A stretch of DNA of 6,604 bases from Devosia sp. (GTDB lineage Bacteria > Pseudomonadota > Alphaproteobacteria > Rhizobiales > Devosiaceae), in assembly GCA_028290225.1 (NCBI GenBank), contig JAQGKH010000261.1, forward strand, positions 1-6,604, in the 5' to 3' direction. The translations under genes and the position numbers were made by a program. Every line of letters starts with the position of its first letter. Within the stretch, counting starts at the first letter, position 1. This document shows positions 1 to 6,604 of this stretch, piece after piece. The notes beneath the pieces were generated by a model. The model saw only the letters and a program-made list of their open reading frames with translations, was not told the origin of the DNA and searched no databases.

Positions 1-26
1 GCGACATAAAAGATGATGGTCAGCAT
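1..26 (-). CDS. 5' end of a probable small membrane protein, cut by the window edge
   Basis: Only the first eight or so codons are visible. Reading the minus strand from an ATG at 26-24 gives MLTIIFYV, a strongly hydrophobic start that suggests an N-terminal membrane segment or signal anchor. A GGAG Shine-Dalgarno at 36-33 lies 6 bases before this ATG. An in-frame TTG at 47-45 also has a GGAG (56-53) 5 bases upstream and would give MGASELGMLTIIFYV, so the start is uncertain. The gene would lie about 85 bases after the lpdA stop on the same strand, possibly transcribed with it by read-through. The family cannot be named from so little sequence. The call rests on the ribosome-binding site and hydrophobicity alone, and the stretch could be non-coding. 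Confidence 0.4.
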
Positions 27-74
27 GCCAAGCTCCGAAGCGCCCAACCGCGCTCCGGTCACGTTACAGCAGCA

Positions 75-104
75 GGCTCTTGCGTCCAGTGCGACCCAAG
101 AGCC
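75..104 (-). terminator. Hairpin just downstream of lpdA, possible weak terminator
   Basis: An 8-base perfect inverted repeat (ggctcttg at 75-82, caagagcc at 97-104) can extend inward, after one mismatch, by three more pairs (84-86 with 93-95). It begins 7 bases after the lpdA stop codon on the minus strand. The position suits a transcript end or an mRNA 3' stabilising stem. However, no run of U follows the stem in the minus-strand transcript, so it is not a classical intrinsic terminator, and some transcripts may continue into the next gene. Confidence 0.4.
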
Positions 105-110
105 CGTTGA

Positions 111-1517
111 CTAGATGTGGATGGCGCCGTCGCCCAGCGACAAGGCCGCCTCGCGCACCGCCTCCGACAAGGTCGGATGCGCATGGGTCGTGCGCGCCAG
201 ATCCTCGGCCGCGCCCGAAAATTCCATCAACGTCACCAGTTCATGGATCATCTCGCCGGCATTCTTGCCGATGATATGGGCACCCAGCACCCGGTCGGTT
301 TCCACATCGGCGAGGATCTTGACGAAACCCTGGCTGGCCAGCATCGCCTTGGCCCGTCCATTGGCGCTGAACGGGAACTTGCCGATCTTGTATTCGGTGC
401 CTTCAGCCTTGAGCTCGTCCTCGGTCTTGCCCACGCTGGCGACTTCCGGATTGGTGTAAACCACGGCCGGCATCGCGCCATAGTTCACATGCCCGGCCTG
501 CCCGGCCAGGATCTCGGCAATGGCAATGCCTTCGTCCTCGGCCTTGTGCGCCAGCATCGGCCCGGCGATCACGTCACCAATTGCATAGATCCCCTCGACC
601 GAAGTCTTGTAATGCGCATCGACGCGCACGCGCCCGCGTTCATCGAGCGCCACGCCCGCTTCTTCCAGCCCCAGCCCTTCGGTAAACGGCTTGCGCCCGA
701 TGGCAACCAGCGCCACATCCGCATCCAGCACTTCGATCTCGCCGCCCTGAGCCGGCTCCACCCACACCTGCAGAGCGGCCCCTGAGGTGTCGACACCCGC
801 AACCTTGCTCGACAGCTTGAACTCCATGCCCTGCTTGGCCAGCATGCGCTGGAACTGCCGGGCCACCTCGCTGTCCATCCCTGGCAGGATGCGGTCGAGA
901 TATTCCACCACGGTCACCTTGGCGCCGAGCCGTGACCAGACGGAACCGAGCTCCAGGCCGATCACCCCGGCCCCGATCACCACCAGCTTCTCGGGCACCG
1001 CGTCCAGCGTCAATGCACCCGTCGAGGTGACCACACGCTTTTCGTCGATCTCGATCCCGGGCAGGTTGGCTGAAACTGAACCTGTCGCGATGACGATTGC
1101 CTTGGCTTCGGCCTGGATCGGCTCACCGCTTTCGGGCGTCACCCGTACCTTGCCCGGCCCAACGATCGAGCCGGTGCCGCGCAGCACCGTGATCTTGTTC
1201 TTCTTGAACAGGTAATCCACGCCGCCCACATTGCTCGCGACCGTTTCGGTCTTGTGGGCCATCATCTGGGTCAAATTCAGCTTGGGCTCGCCGATGTCGA
1301 TGCCCAGCTGCTTGAAGCCGTGCTTGGCTTCATCAAACAGCTCGGAAGCATGCAGCAGTGCCTTGGACGGGATGCAGCCGATATTGAGGCAGGTGCCGCC
1401 CAGCGTCGGCCACTTCTCCACCACCCCCACCTTCATGCCCAGCTGTGCCGCCCGGATGGCGGCCACATAGCCGCCGGGGCCCGAGCCGATGATGATGAGG
1501 TCGAAACTGTCTGCCAT
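111..1517 (-). CDS. lpdA: Dihydrolipoyl dehydrogenase (E3 of 2-oxoacid dehydrogenase complexes)
   Basis: This 468-residue flavoprotein reoxidises the dihydrolipoyl arm of E2 with NAD+, using FAD and a redox disulfide, in the cytoplasm. Visible features in order: FAD-binding GSGPGG at 11-16; the redox-active CLNIGC with Cys43 and Cys48; the NAD-binding GAGVIGLELG at 182-191; the second FAD contact YAIGD at 311-315; and the C-terminal dimerisation domain from about 345, with HAHPTLSE at 445-452, where His447 and Glu452 form the family's catalytic pair. Length is typical and all key residues are present. There is no N-terminal lipoyl domain, unlike the E3 linked to pyruvate dehydrogenase in some bacteria, which fits an E3 serving OGDC. 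The ATG at 1517-1515 starts directly before the FAD domain; its Shine-Dalgarno is weak (GGGG, 8 bases upstream). It lies on the same strand as sucAB but is separated by a terminator and one small gene. The enzyme may also serve other lipoyl complexes; that is family knowledge, not seen here. Confidence 0.97.
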   Translation of the reverse strand: MADSFDLIIIGSGPGGYVAAIRAAQLGMKVGVVEKWPTLGGTCLNIGCIPSKALLHASELFDEAKHGFKQLGIDIGEPKLNLTQMMAHKTETVASNVGGVDYLFKKNKITVLRGTGSIVGPGKVRVTPESGEPIQAEAKAIVIATGSVSANLPGIEIDEKRVVTSTGALTLDAVPEKLVVIGAGVIGLELGSVWSRLGAKVTVVEYLDRILPGMDSEVARQFQRMLAKQGMEFKLSSKVAGVDTSGAALQVWVEPAQGGEIEVLDADVALVAIGRKPFTEGLGLEEAGVALDERGRVRVDAHYKTSVEGIYAIGDVIAGPMLAHKAEDEGIAIAEILAGQAGHVNYGAMPAVVYTNPEVASVGKTEDELKAEGTEYKIGKFPFSANGRAKAMLASQGFVKILADVETDRVLGAHIIGKNAGEMIHELVTLMEFSGAAEDLARTTHAHPTLSEAVREAALSLGDGAIHI

Positions 1518-1553
1518 GGTGGGAGCCCCAAAAATCCTGCAACTGCTGCCAAG

Positions 1554-1571
1554 CCCGCAGCAAGGTGCGGG
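1554..1571 (-). other. Small GC-rich hairpin in the lpdA leader
   Basis: The inverted repeat cccgca (1554-1559) / tgcggg (1566-1571) with a 6-base loop lies about 37 bases upstream of the lpdA ATG. In the minus-strand RNA it would be a six-pair stem. The run of five T further on (about 1530-1534) is too far away to make it a convincing terminator or attenuator. It may be a leader stem affecting lpdA mRNA stability, or may occur by chance in GC-rich DNA. The whole gap 1518-1715 holds no ORF that I believe and no clear sigma-70-type promoter. Confidence 0.25.
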
Positions 1572-1665
1572 ACCAACACGCTAGATGTAATGCCGAACAC
1601 AAGAATTAACCACCTCGCCGACGCAAAACCCCCTGCTAAGTCGTGCCGGTACTAGCCGGAGTCGC

Positions 1666-1688
1666 GGCAAAAGCGAACGGGCAAAAGC
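1666..1688. repeat. Pair of 9-base direct repeats between the secreted-protein gene and lpdA
   Basis: The 9-mer ggcaaaagc occurs at 1666-1674 and again at 1680-1688, spaced 14 bases start to start, in the gap after the stop of the 147-residue protein gene. The related heptamer caaaagc recurs at 2259-2265, in the T-rich tail of the sucB terminator. On the minus strand these read GCTTTTGCC, resembling short terminator U-tracts. A very small stem (AGGC/GCCT, loop ACC, about 1690-1700) precedes the 1681-1688 copy on that strand. Decayed terminator tail, protein-binding site and chance are all possible. Confidence 0.3.
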
Positions 1689-1715
1689 AAGGCGGTGCCT
1701 GATGGGTGCTTGGCG

Positions 1716-2159
1716 CTAGTTGGAGGCAATCTCCTGGGCGCGCTTCAGTGGCTCGGCCAATTGCTGATCGATATCCAGCGCCCCGCTTTCCACCTGCTCA
1801 AGAAAGCTCTGGCAGAACGCTTCCTTGTCGTCCGCGCTGTTGTAAGCGCTCATGATTTGCGTGCCGCCATAGGTTTCGGCGGCTTCCAGCTGGCCCGGCG
1901 CCCCGCCCCCCAGCCGCGCGATCACGCGATCGGCCAGGTCCAGAAAGCCGATATTGCGCAAATACCAGTTGTCGCGCGCGGTTTCGAAGGCGCTGTCGAG
2001 CCCCGTTGTTTCATAGCAATGCGTCGTCATGGCTGAAACGATCGCCTCCGAGCCATGAAACGCCATCAACTCGCCCACAAGGGCCGGGTCAGCGCCATCC
2101 TGGGCCCGCGCGGAAGCGGGCAGGATCAAACAAAAGGCAAGGATCGCAATCTTCTTCAA
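1716..2159 (-). CDS. Small secreted (periplasmic) protein of unknown function
   Basis: I do not recognise a family. I place the start at TTG 2159-2157, because a GGAG Shine-Dalgarno (2171-2168) lies 8 bases upstream and the protein then begins exactly with a signal peptide: MKK, a hydrophobic core IAILAFCLILP, and ASARA, with probable cleavage after Ala19. Earlier in-frame starts (ATG at 2195, or 2279 inside the sucB terminator) would place the signal peptide internally and are unlikely. The 147-residue precursor gives a mature protein of about 128 residues, acidic and mostly helical-looking, with exactly two cysteines (Cys48 and Cys116) that could form a disulfide after export. Cys10 lies in the signal core and does not make a convincing lipobox. 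It sits between sucB and lpdA on the same strand, but a terminator separates it from sucB, so a role in OGDC should not be assumed. That it is a real gene is fairly sure; its function is unknown. Confidence 0.75.
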   Translation of the reverse strand: MKKIAILAFCLILPASARAQDGADPALVGELMAFHGSEAIVSAMTTHCYETTGLDSAFETARDNWYLRNIGFLDLADRVIARLGGGAPGQLEAAETYGGTQIMSAYNSADDKEAFCQSFLEQVESGALDIDQQLAEPLKRAQEIASN

Positions 2160-2167
2160 ACACTCAA

Positions 2168-2171
2168 CTCC
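2168..2171 (-). promoter_or_regulatory. Ribosome binding site that fixes a TTG start
   Basis: GGAG on the minus strand, 8 bases before the TTG at 2159-2157. It decides the start of the secreted-protein gene in favour of TTG over upstream ATG codons, which lack a comparable site and do not lead into a signal peptide. Confidence 0.6.
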
Positions 2172-2258
2172 GACACCGCGAGATCCAGCGCCCATGTAAG
2201 ACGGCCAAGAACTTAGCAAACGGTTACCCGCCGGCCGCTGCACATCAACGTGACCGCC

Positions 2259-2290
2259 CAAAAGCAAAAGGCCCGCCAAAGCGGGCCCTT
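2259..2290 (-). terminator. Rho-independent terminator of the sucAB transcript
   Basis: On the minus strand, 25 bases after the sucB stop, a seven-pair all-GC stem (GGCCCGC at 2270-2276 paired with GCGGGCC at 2281-2287) closes a four-base loop and is followed directly by TTTTGCTTTT. A GC stem plus a U-rich tail is the classical intrinsic terminator form. It should end most transcripts from sucA-sucB, so the genes further along (secreted protein, lpdA) need their own promoter or read-through. The plus-strand side also has a few A and T bases flanking the stem, but no gene converges on it. Confidence 0.88.
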
Positions 2291-2312
2291 CAATTCTACG
2301 ACCTGAACTCGA

Positions 2313-3599
2313 TCAGAGATCGAGCACCAGCCGCTCTGGCGCTTCCAGGCTTTCCTTGACGCGCACGAGGAAGGTCACCGCTTCCTTGCCGTCCACGATC
2401 CGGTGATCATAGCTCAGCGCCAGATACATCATCGGCCGCACCACGACCTGGCCGCCAACTACCACCGGCCGCTCCTGGATCTTGTGCATGCCCAAAATGC
2501 CCGATTGCGGCGCGTTGAGGATCGGCGTGCTCATCAGCGAGCCGTAAACCCCACCATTGGAGATGGTGAAGGTGCCCCCCTGCATATCGGCCATCGACAG
2601 CTGCCCATCGCGCGCCTTCTTGCCCAGCGCATTGATCGACTTCTCGATCTCGGCAATGCTCATTTGGTCGGCATCGCGCACCACCGGTACGACCAGACCC
2701 TTATCGGTGCCCACCGCGACGCCGATATGGGCATATTGCTTGTAGATCAGCTCATCGCCGTCGATCTCGGCATTGATCGAGGGAATTTCCTTGAGCGCAT
2801 GCACCACGGCCTTGGTGAAAAATCCCATGAAACCAAGCTTCACGCCGTGTTTCTTCTCGAACAGCTCCTTGTAGGAGGCGCGCAGGTCCATCACCGGCTT
2901 CATGTCCACCTCGTTGAAGGTGGTCAGCATCGCCGCCGTGTTTTGGGCGTCCTTCAAACGCCGGGCGATGGTCTGGCGCAGCCGGGTCATCTTGACCCGC
3001 TCTTCCCGAGCCGCATCGTCCGCTGCCACCGGAGCGCGGGGCGCTGCCGGCGCCTTGGCTTCGGCCGGCTGTGCAGCGGGAGCCGCACCCACGCGGCTGA
3101 TCGCCGCCAGCACATCTTCCTTGAGCACCTGCCCGCGCTTGCCCGAACCGTTGAGCTCGCCCGCACCCAGATTGTTCTCGGTCATCAGCTTCTGCGCCGA
3201 TGGGCTGGCGGTTGTCGAACCATTGGCAGCAGCCGGTGCTTCGCGGCTGGTCTGGTGACCCAGCGCCGGATCCACCGGGCTGCTCGCGGCAGCGGCGGCA
3301 GCTGGCTTGGGAGCCTCGGCCGTCTTGCCCGCGGCGGTCGGCTTTGCCAAAACAACTGCACCCGCAGCCCCGATAGCGCCCAGCAGCGCGCCGACATCTA
3401 CCGTTTCGCCGGGTTGGGCGGCAATGGCTTCCAATACACCGGCCGCCGGGGCCGGCACCTCGATGGTCACCTTGTCGGTTTCCAGCTCCACCACCGGTTC
3501 ATCGGCGGCGATCGCGTCGCCCACCTTCTTGAACCATTGCCCGATCGTGGCTTCCGTAACGCTTTCGCCGAGCGTTGGTACGCGGATTTCTGTCGACAT
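2313..3599 (-). CDS. sucB: Dihydrolipoyllysine-residue succinyltransferase (E2 of 2-oxoglutarate dehydrogenase)
   Basis: This is the core enzyme of OGDC: its lipoyl arm takes the succinyl group from E1 and the catalytic domain passes it to CoA. Of 428 residues, 1-77 are a single lipoyl domain with the lipoylated lysine in ETDKVTIEVP (Lys43). An Ala/Pro-rich flexible linker spans about 80-130. The peripheral subunit-binding domain lies at about 133-169 (SAQKLMTENN to LKEDVLAAI). A second Ala/Pro linker runs to about 200, and the acyltransferase domain covers about 200-428, with YDHRIVDG at 397-404 carrying catalytic His399 and Asp403. The one lipoyl domain and the ending PERLVLDL match SucB rather than pyruvate dehydrogenase E2. 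At 428 residues it is a little longer than the enterobacterial form (about 405), mostly in the linkers. The ATG (3599-3597) is 10 bases after the sucA stop. Its Shine-Dalgarno AGGGA (3610-3606) shares a base with that stop, so the two genes are very probably co-transcribed and translationally coupled. A terminator follows. Confidence 0.97.
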   Translation of the reverse strand: MSTEIRVPTLGESVTEATIGQWFKKVGDAIAADEPVVELETDKVTIEVPAPAAGVLEAIAAQPGETVDVGALLGAIGAAGAVVLAKPTAAGKTAEAPKPAAAAAASSPVDPALGHQTSREAPAAANGSTTASPSAQKLMTENNLGAGELNGSGKRGQVLKEDVLAAISRVGAAPAAQPAEAKAPAAPRAPVAADDAAREERVKMTRLRQTIARRLKDAQNTAAMLTTFNEVDMKPVMDLRASYKELFEKKHGVKLGFMGFFTKAVVHALKEIPSINAEIDGDELIYKQYAHIGVAVGTDKGLVVPVVRDADQMSIAEIEKSINALGKKARDGQLSMADMQGGTFTISNGGVYGSLMSTPILNAPQSGILGMHKIQERPVVVGGQVVVRPMMYLALSYDHRIVDGKEAVTFLVRVKESLEAPERLVLDL

Positions 3600-3605
3600 T
3601 GTCAG

Positions 3606-3610
3606 TCCCT
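3606..3610 (-). promoter_or_regulatory. sucB ribosome binding site overlapping the sucA stop codon
   Basis: AGGGA on the minus strand begins with the last base of the sucA TAA and lies 6 bases before the sucB ATG. The arrangement favours ribosomes finishing sucA restarting on sucB, which would help balance E1 and E2 synthesis; that effect is inferred. Confidence 0.6.
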
Positions 3611-6604
3611 TATTGTGCGAAAGCTTCGTCGAGGAAGGCTTGCAGCTGTGCCAGATGCGTGCGCATCAGGCCTGTTGCCGTGGATGCGGAAGCCGGGCGG
3701 CCGGTATAGCGCACCCGCTGGCCATTGCGGCCCATCTGGTCGAACACCCATTCCACATAGGGCTGGATAAACGCCCAGGCTCCCATGTTCTTGGGCTCTT
3801 CCTGGCACCAAACGATCTCGGCATTGCGGAAGCGGCTCAATTCGTCCAGCAGCGACTTGGCCGGGAACGGATAAAGCTGCTCGATGCGCAGCAGATACAC
3901 ATCGTTGATGCCGCGCTTTTCGCGGTCTTCGAGCAGGTCGTAGTAAACCTTGCCCGTGCACAACACGACGCGCCGGATCTTGTCATCCGCGGCCAGCTTG
4001 ATCGTGGTCTTCGGCGCCCCCGGCGCTTCCGCATCGTCCCACAGCAGGCGATGGAAGCACGAGTCGATGCCCATTTCCGCCAGACCCGAAGTGGCCCGCT
4101 TGTGCCGCAACAGCGACTTGGGCGTCATCAGGATCAGCGGCTTGCGGAAATCGCGGGTCACCTGCCGGCGCAGCGCATGGAAATAGTTCGCCGGCGTCGT
4201 GCAGTTGGCAACCTGCATATTGTCTTCCGCACACAGCTGCAGGAAGCGCTCGGGACGCGCGGAGGAGTGCTCCGGCCCCTGCCCTTCATAGCCATGCGGC
4301 AACAGCATCACGAGGCCCGACATGCGGAACCACTTGCGCTCGCCCGAGGAGATGAACTGGTCGATCACCACCTGCGCGCCATTCACGAAATCGCCGAACT
4401 GGGCTTCCCAGATCGTCAGGGCCCGCGGTTCGGCCAGCGAATAACCGTACTCGAACCCCAGCACCGCTTCTTCCGAGAGCATCGAATTGATGACCTCGTA
4501 GCGGCTCTGGTCGGGGGCCAGATTGTTGAGCGGCGTATAGGTCTTGCCGTCCACCGCCTGGTCGTTCAGCACCGAATGGCGCTGGCTGAAGGTGCCGCGT
4601 TCCACGTCCTGGCCGGACAGGCGCACCGGGTGCCCCTCGGTGACCAGCGTCCCGAACGCCAGCGCTTCGGCCGTAGCCCAGTCGATGCCCTCGCCCGCCT
4701 CGATCGCGGCCAGCCGGTTGTCCATGAACCGCTTGACGGTTTTATGGACATTGAAGCCCTCGGGCACCTTGGTCAGCGCCGTGCCGATCTGGTGCAGCTT
4801 GTCCACCGCGACGCCGGAATGGCCGCGACGCGGACCTTCCTGCTCGGCCGGCTTGAAGTTCTTCCAGGCGCCATCGAGCCAATCGGCCTTGTTGGGGCGA
4901 TAATCCTGCCCGGCCTCAAACTCGGCTTCCAGCTTGGCACGCCATTCCGCCTTGAGCGCCTCGACCTCCTCGGCCGTCACCAGGCCTTCGCCGATCAGCT
5001 TGTCGCCATAGATCTCGAGCGTCGTCTTGTGCCCGCGGATCTTGGTATACATCAGCGGCTGGGTGAAGCTTGGCTCGTCGCCTTCGTTGTGCCCGAAGCG
5101 GCGATAGCAGAACATGTCGATCACCACCGGACGGCCAAAGCGCTGCCTGTATTCGATCGCCACCTTGGTCGCAAACACCACGGCTTCGGGATCATCGCCA
5201 TTCACATGCAGCACCGGCGCCTCGATCATCTTGGCGACATCGGTGGGATAGGGCGAGGAGCGCGAGAATTTCGGGCTGGTAGTGAACCCGATCTGGTTGT
5301 TGATCACGAAATGCACCGAACCGCCGGTGCGGTGGCCCTTGAGGCCGGAAAGCCCGAGGCATTCGGCGATCACGCCCTGCCCGGCAAAGGCCGCATCGCC
5401 ATGCAGTAGCAGCGGCAGCACCATGGACCGGTCAGGCCTGCCGTCGGTCGCGATGTTGATGAGCTTGCCATCGGGCGAGATATGCTGGTCCTGCTTGGCG
5501 CGCGCCTTGCCCAGCACCACGGGATCCACGATCTCGAGATGGCTTGGATTGGCGGTCAGCGACAGGTGCACCTTGTTGCCGTCGAACTCGCGGTCCGAGG
5601 AGGCGCCCAGGTGATATTTGACGTCGCCCGAGCCTTCCACATCCTCGGGATAGAAGGCGCCGCCCTTGAACTCGTGGAACAAGGCGCGATGCGGCTTGCC
5701 CATCACCTGGGTCAGCACGTTGAGGCGCCCGCGATGGGCCATGCCCAGCACGATATCCTTGATGCCCAGCGCGCCACCACGCTTGATGATCTGCTCGAGC
5801 GCCGGAATCAGCGCTTCCGAGCCATCAAGGCCGAAGCGCTTGGTGCCGGTATATTTGACGTCGATGAACTTTTCGAAGCCTTCGGCTTCGACCAGCTTGT
5901 TGAGGATCGCCTTCTTGCCCTCGGGCGTAAAGGTGATTTCCTTGTCTGGCCCTTCGATGCGCTCCTGGATCCAGGCTTTCGCCTCGGGATCCGAGATATG
6001 CATGAATTCGATGCCCAGCGTGCCGCAATAGGTGCGCTGCAGAATGGCCAGCATTTCCGGCAGCGTCGCGTATTCCAGCCCCAGATAGTTGTCGATGAAG
6101 ATCTTGCGGCTGTAATCGGCTTCGGTGAAGCCATAGCTCTTGGGATCGAGCTCGGGCGCCGGCTCCTCCTCCTGCAGCTTGAGCGGATCGAGATCGGCAT
6201 GCAGATGCCCGCGCATGCGATAAGCACGGATCATCATGATGGCGCGGATCGAGTCACGCGTCGCCTGCACCACATCAGCGGCGCTGGCCGCCGGGACTCC
6301 GGCCGCTTCAGCCTTCTTGGCCACGGCCTTTTCAACCTTGGCGGCAACGTCGCCCCAATTGCCGTCCAGCGCGCTGACCAGCTCGCCCTGCGGGCTCTGC
6401 GGCCAATCCGTCCGGCTCCAGCTCGGGCCTGCGGCGCTTTTTATCGCGTCGGCATCTGTATCCTCGAGCTTGCCGAAAAAGCTCTTCCAGGTCTCATCGA
6501 CACTGTTCGGATCGGCTTTGAAACGGGAATACAGTTGTTCGATATAGTCGGCATTGCCCCCGTAGAGAAACGAGGTCAGCAAGAACGTGTCGTTCTTTTC
6601 CTGT
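3610..6604 (-). CDS. sucA: 2-oxoglutarate dehydrogenase E1 component (5' end outside the window)
   Basis: This thiamine-diphosphate enzyme decarboxylates 2-oxoglutarate and succinylates the lipoyl arm of SucB. About 997 codons are visible. The frame stays open to the right edge, reading QEKNDTF before LTSFLYGG. The TTG at 6582 is therefore an internal Leu codon, and the true start lies a few codons outside the window. Counting from that Leu: the E2-binding N-terminal helix (about 2-40, LTSFLYGGNADYIEQLY), a substrate-binding region with GMAHRGRLNVL (280-290), thiamine/Mg-binding HGDAAFAGQG (394-403) with INNQIGFTT (427-435), and FCYRRFGHNEGDEPS (491-505). The transketolase-like pyrimidine domain carries LSGQDVERGTFSQRH (655-669), FEYGYS (710-715) and LPHGYEGQGPEHSSARPER (761-779). 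The C-terminal domain carries QEEPKNMGAW (927-936). Total length matches the family, and I see no frameshift or lost motif. It ends in TAA and leads directly into sucB. Upstream sucC/sucD are common neighbours but cannot be seen. Confidence 0.98.
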   Translation of the reverse strand, partial: QEKNDTFLLTSFLYGGNADYIEQLYSRFKADPNSVDETWKSFFGKLEDTDADAIKSAAGPSWSRTDWPQSPQGELVSALDGNWGDVAAKVEKAVAKKAEAAGVPAASAADVVQATRDSIRAIMMIRAYRMRGHLHADLDPLKLQEEEPAPELDPKSYGFTEADYSRKIFIDNYLGLEYATLPEMLAILQRTYCGTLGIEFMHISDPEAKAWIQERIEGPDKEITFTPEGKKAILNKLVEAEGFEKFIDVKYTGTKRFGLDGSEALIPALEQIIKRGGALGIKDIVLGMAHRGRLNVLTQVMGKPHRALFHEFKGGAFYPEDVEGSGDVKYHLGASSDREFDGNKVHLSLTANPSHLEIVDPVVLGKARAKQDQHISPDGKLINIATDGRPDRSMVLPLLLHGDAAFAGQGVIAECLGLSGLKGHRTGGSVHFVINNQIGFTTSPKFSRSSPYPTDVAKMIEAPVLHVNGDDPEAVVFATKVAIEYRQRFGRPVVIDMFCYRRFGHNEGDEPSFTQPLMYTKIRGHKTTLEIYGDKLIGEGLVTAEEVEALKAEWRAKLEAEFEAGQDYRPNKADWLDGAWKNFKPAEQEGPRRGHSGVAVDKLHQIGTALTKVPEGFNVHKTVKRFMDNRLAAIEAGEGIDWATAEALAFGTLVTEGHPVRLSGQDVERGTFSQRHSVLNDQAVDGKTYTPLNNLAPDQSRYEVINSMLSEEAVLGFEYGYSLAEPRALTIWEAQFGDFVNGAQVVIDQFISSGERKWFRMSGLVMLLPHGYEGQGPEHSSARPERFLQLCAEDNMQVANCTTPANYFHALRRQVTRDFRKPLILMTPKSLLRHKRATSGLAEMGIDSCFHRLLWDDAEAPGAPKTTIKLAADDKIRRVVLCTGKVYYDLLEDREKRGINDVYLLRIEQLYPFPAKSLLDELSRFRNAEIVWCQEEPKNMGAWAFIQPYVEWVFDQMGRNGQRVRYTGRPASASTATGLMRTHLAQLQAFLDEAFAQ

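Noticed and set aside
117..785. A 222-codon plus-strand open frame opposite lpdA
   Set aside because: It lies entirely within lpdA, which has all its catalytic and cofactor motifs; the antisense product has no recognisable domain.
1690..1700. AGGC/GCCT mini-stem followed by TGCTTTTGC as a terminator of the secreted-protein gene
   Set aside because: Four pairs with a three-base loop and an interrupted T-run are too weak to call.
2190..2255. Possible promoter for the secreted-protein gene (TTGATG, 16 bases, TAACCG on the minus strand, or TTTGCT, 16 bases, TACATG)
   Set aside because: Both match the -35/-10 consensus poorly, and such matches are expected by chance in this length.
2160..2279. 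Longer 187-residue version of the secreted protein starting at 2279
   Set aside because: That start lies within the sucB terminator hairpin, and the extra 40 residues would bury the signal peptide. The TTG at 2159 with its GGAG fits far better.
2403..3770. A 455-codon plus-strand open frame opposite sucB
   Set aside because: Same pattern: a low-stop antisense frame of a GC-rich gene, with no motif.
3307..5409. A 700-codon open frame on the plus strand opposite sucA/sucB
   Set aside because: It is antisense to two genes with complete family motifs, its protein shows no recognisable domain and is rich in His, Arg, Leu and Gly, as expected from antisense reading of biased GC-rich codons, and it crosses the sucA/sucB boundary.

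Overview
This is an ordinary chromosomal window holding the genes of the 2-oxoglutarate dehydrogenase complex (OGDC) of the TCA cycle. The genes are all on the minus strand. DNA of about 60% GC by eye, an E1o opening with LTSFLYGGNADYIEQLY, a sucA-sucB pair followed closely by a dedicated lpd, and an E3 without a lipoyl domain all suggest an alphaproteobacterium of the Hyphomicrobiales (rhizobial order). A Devosia-like genus is possible, but that is only an impression from the sequence.

Layout, read along the minus strand from right to left. sucA (E1, thiamine-dependent 2-oxoglutarate decarboxylase) enters from the right edge without its first few codons and ends at 3610. sucB (E2, dihydrolipoyl succinyltransferase) follows after 10 bases, with its Shine-Dalgarno overlapping the sucA stop, so the two are transcribed and probably translated together. 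A clear Rho-independent terminator follows sucB at about 2259-2290. Next is a small gene for an unrecognised secreted protein of 147 residues, with a TTG start, a good Shine-Dalgarno and a signal peptide. After a 198-base gap comes lpdA (E3, dihydrolipoyl dehydrogenase; 1517-111). A hairpin lies just after lpdA, and at the left edge a probable small membrane-protein gene begins and is cut by the window.

Together SucA, SucB and Lpd convert 2-oxoglutarate, CoA and NAD+ to succinyl-CoA, CO2 and NADH. SucA decarboxylates the keto acid and loads the succinyl group on the SucB lipoyl lysine, SucB passes it to CoA, and Lpd reoxidises the dihydrolipoyl arm. The terminator after sucB and the separate leader before lpdA suggest that E3 can be expressed apart from E1/E2. 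That fits the usual sharing of E3 among 2-oxoacid dehydrogenases and the glycine cleavage system, though promoters could not be assigned with confidence.

I found no mobile element, CRISPR array, tRNA, rRNA or recognisable riboswitch. No gap between genes exceeds 300 bases. I see no evidence of an undescribed system. The least explained items are the secreted protein between sucB and lpdA and the truncated gene at the left edge.
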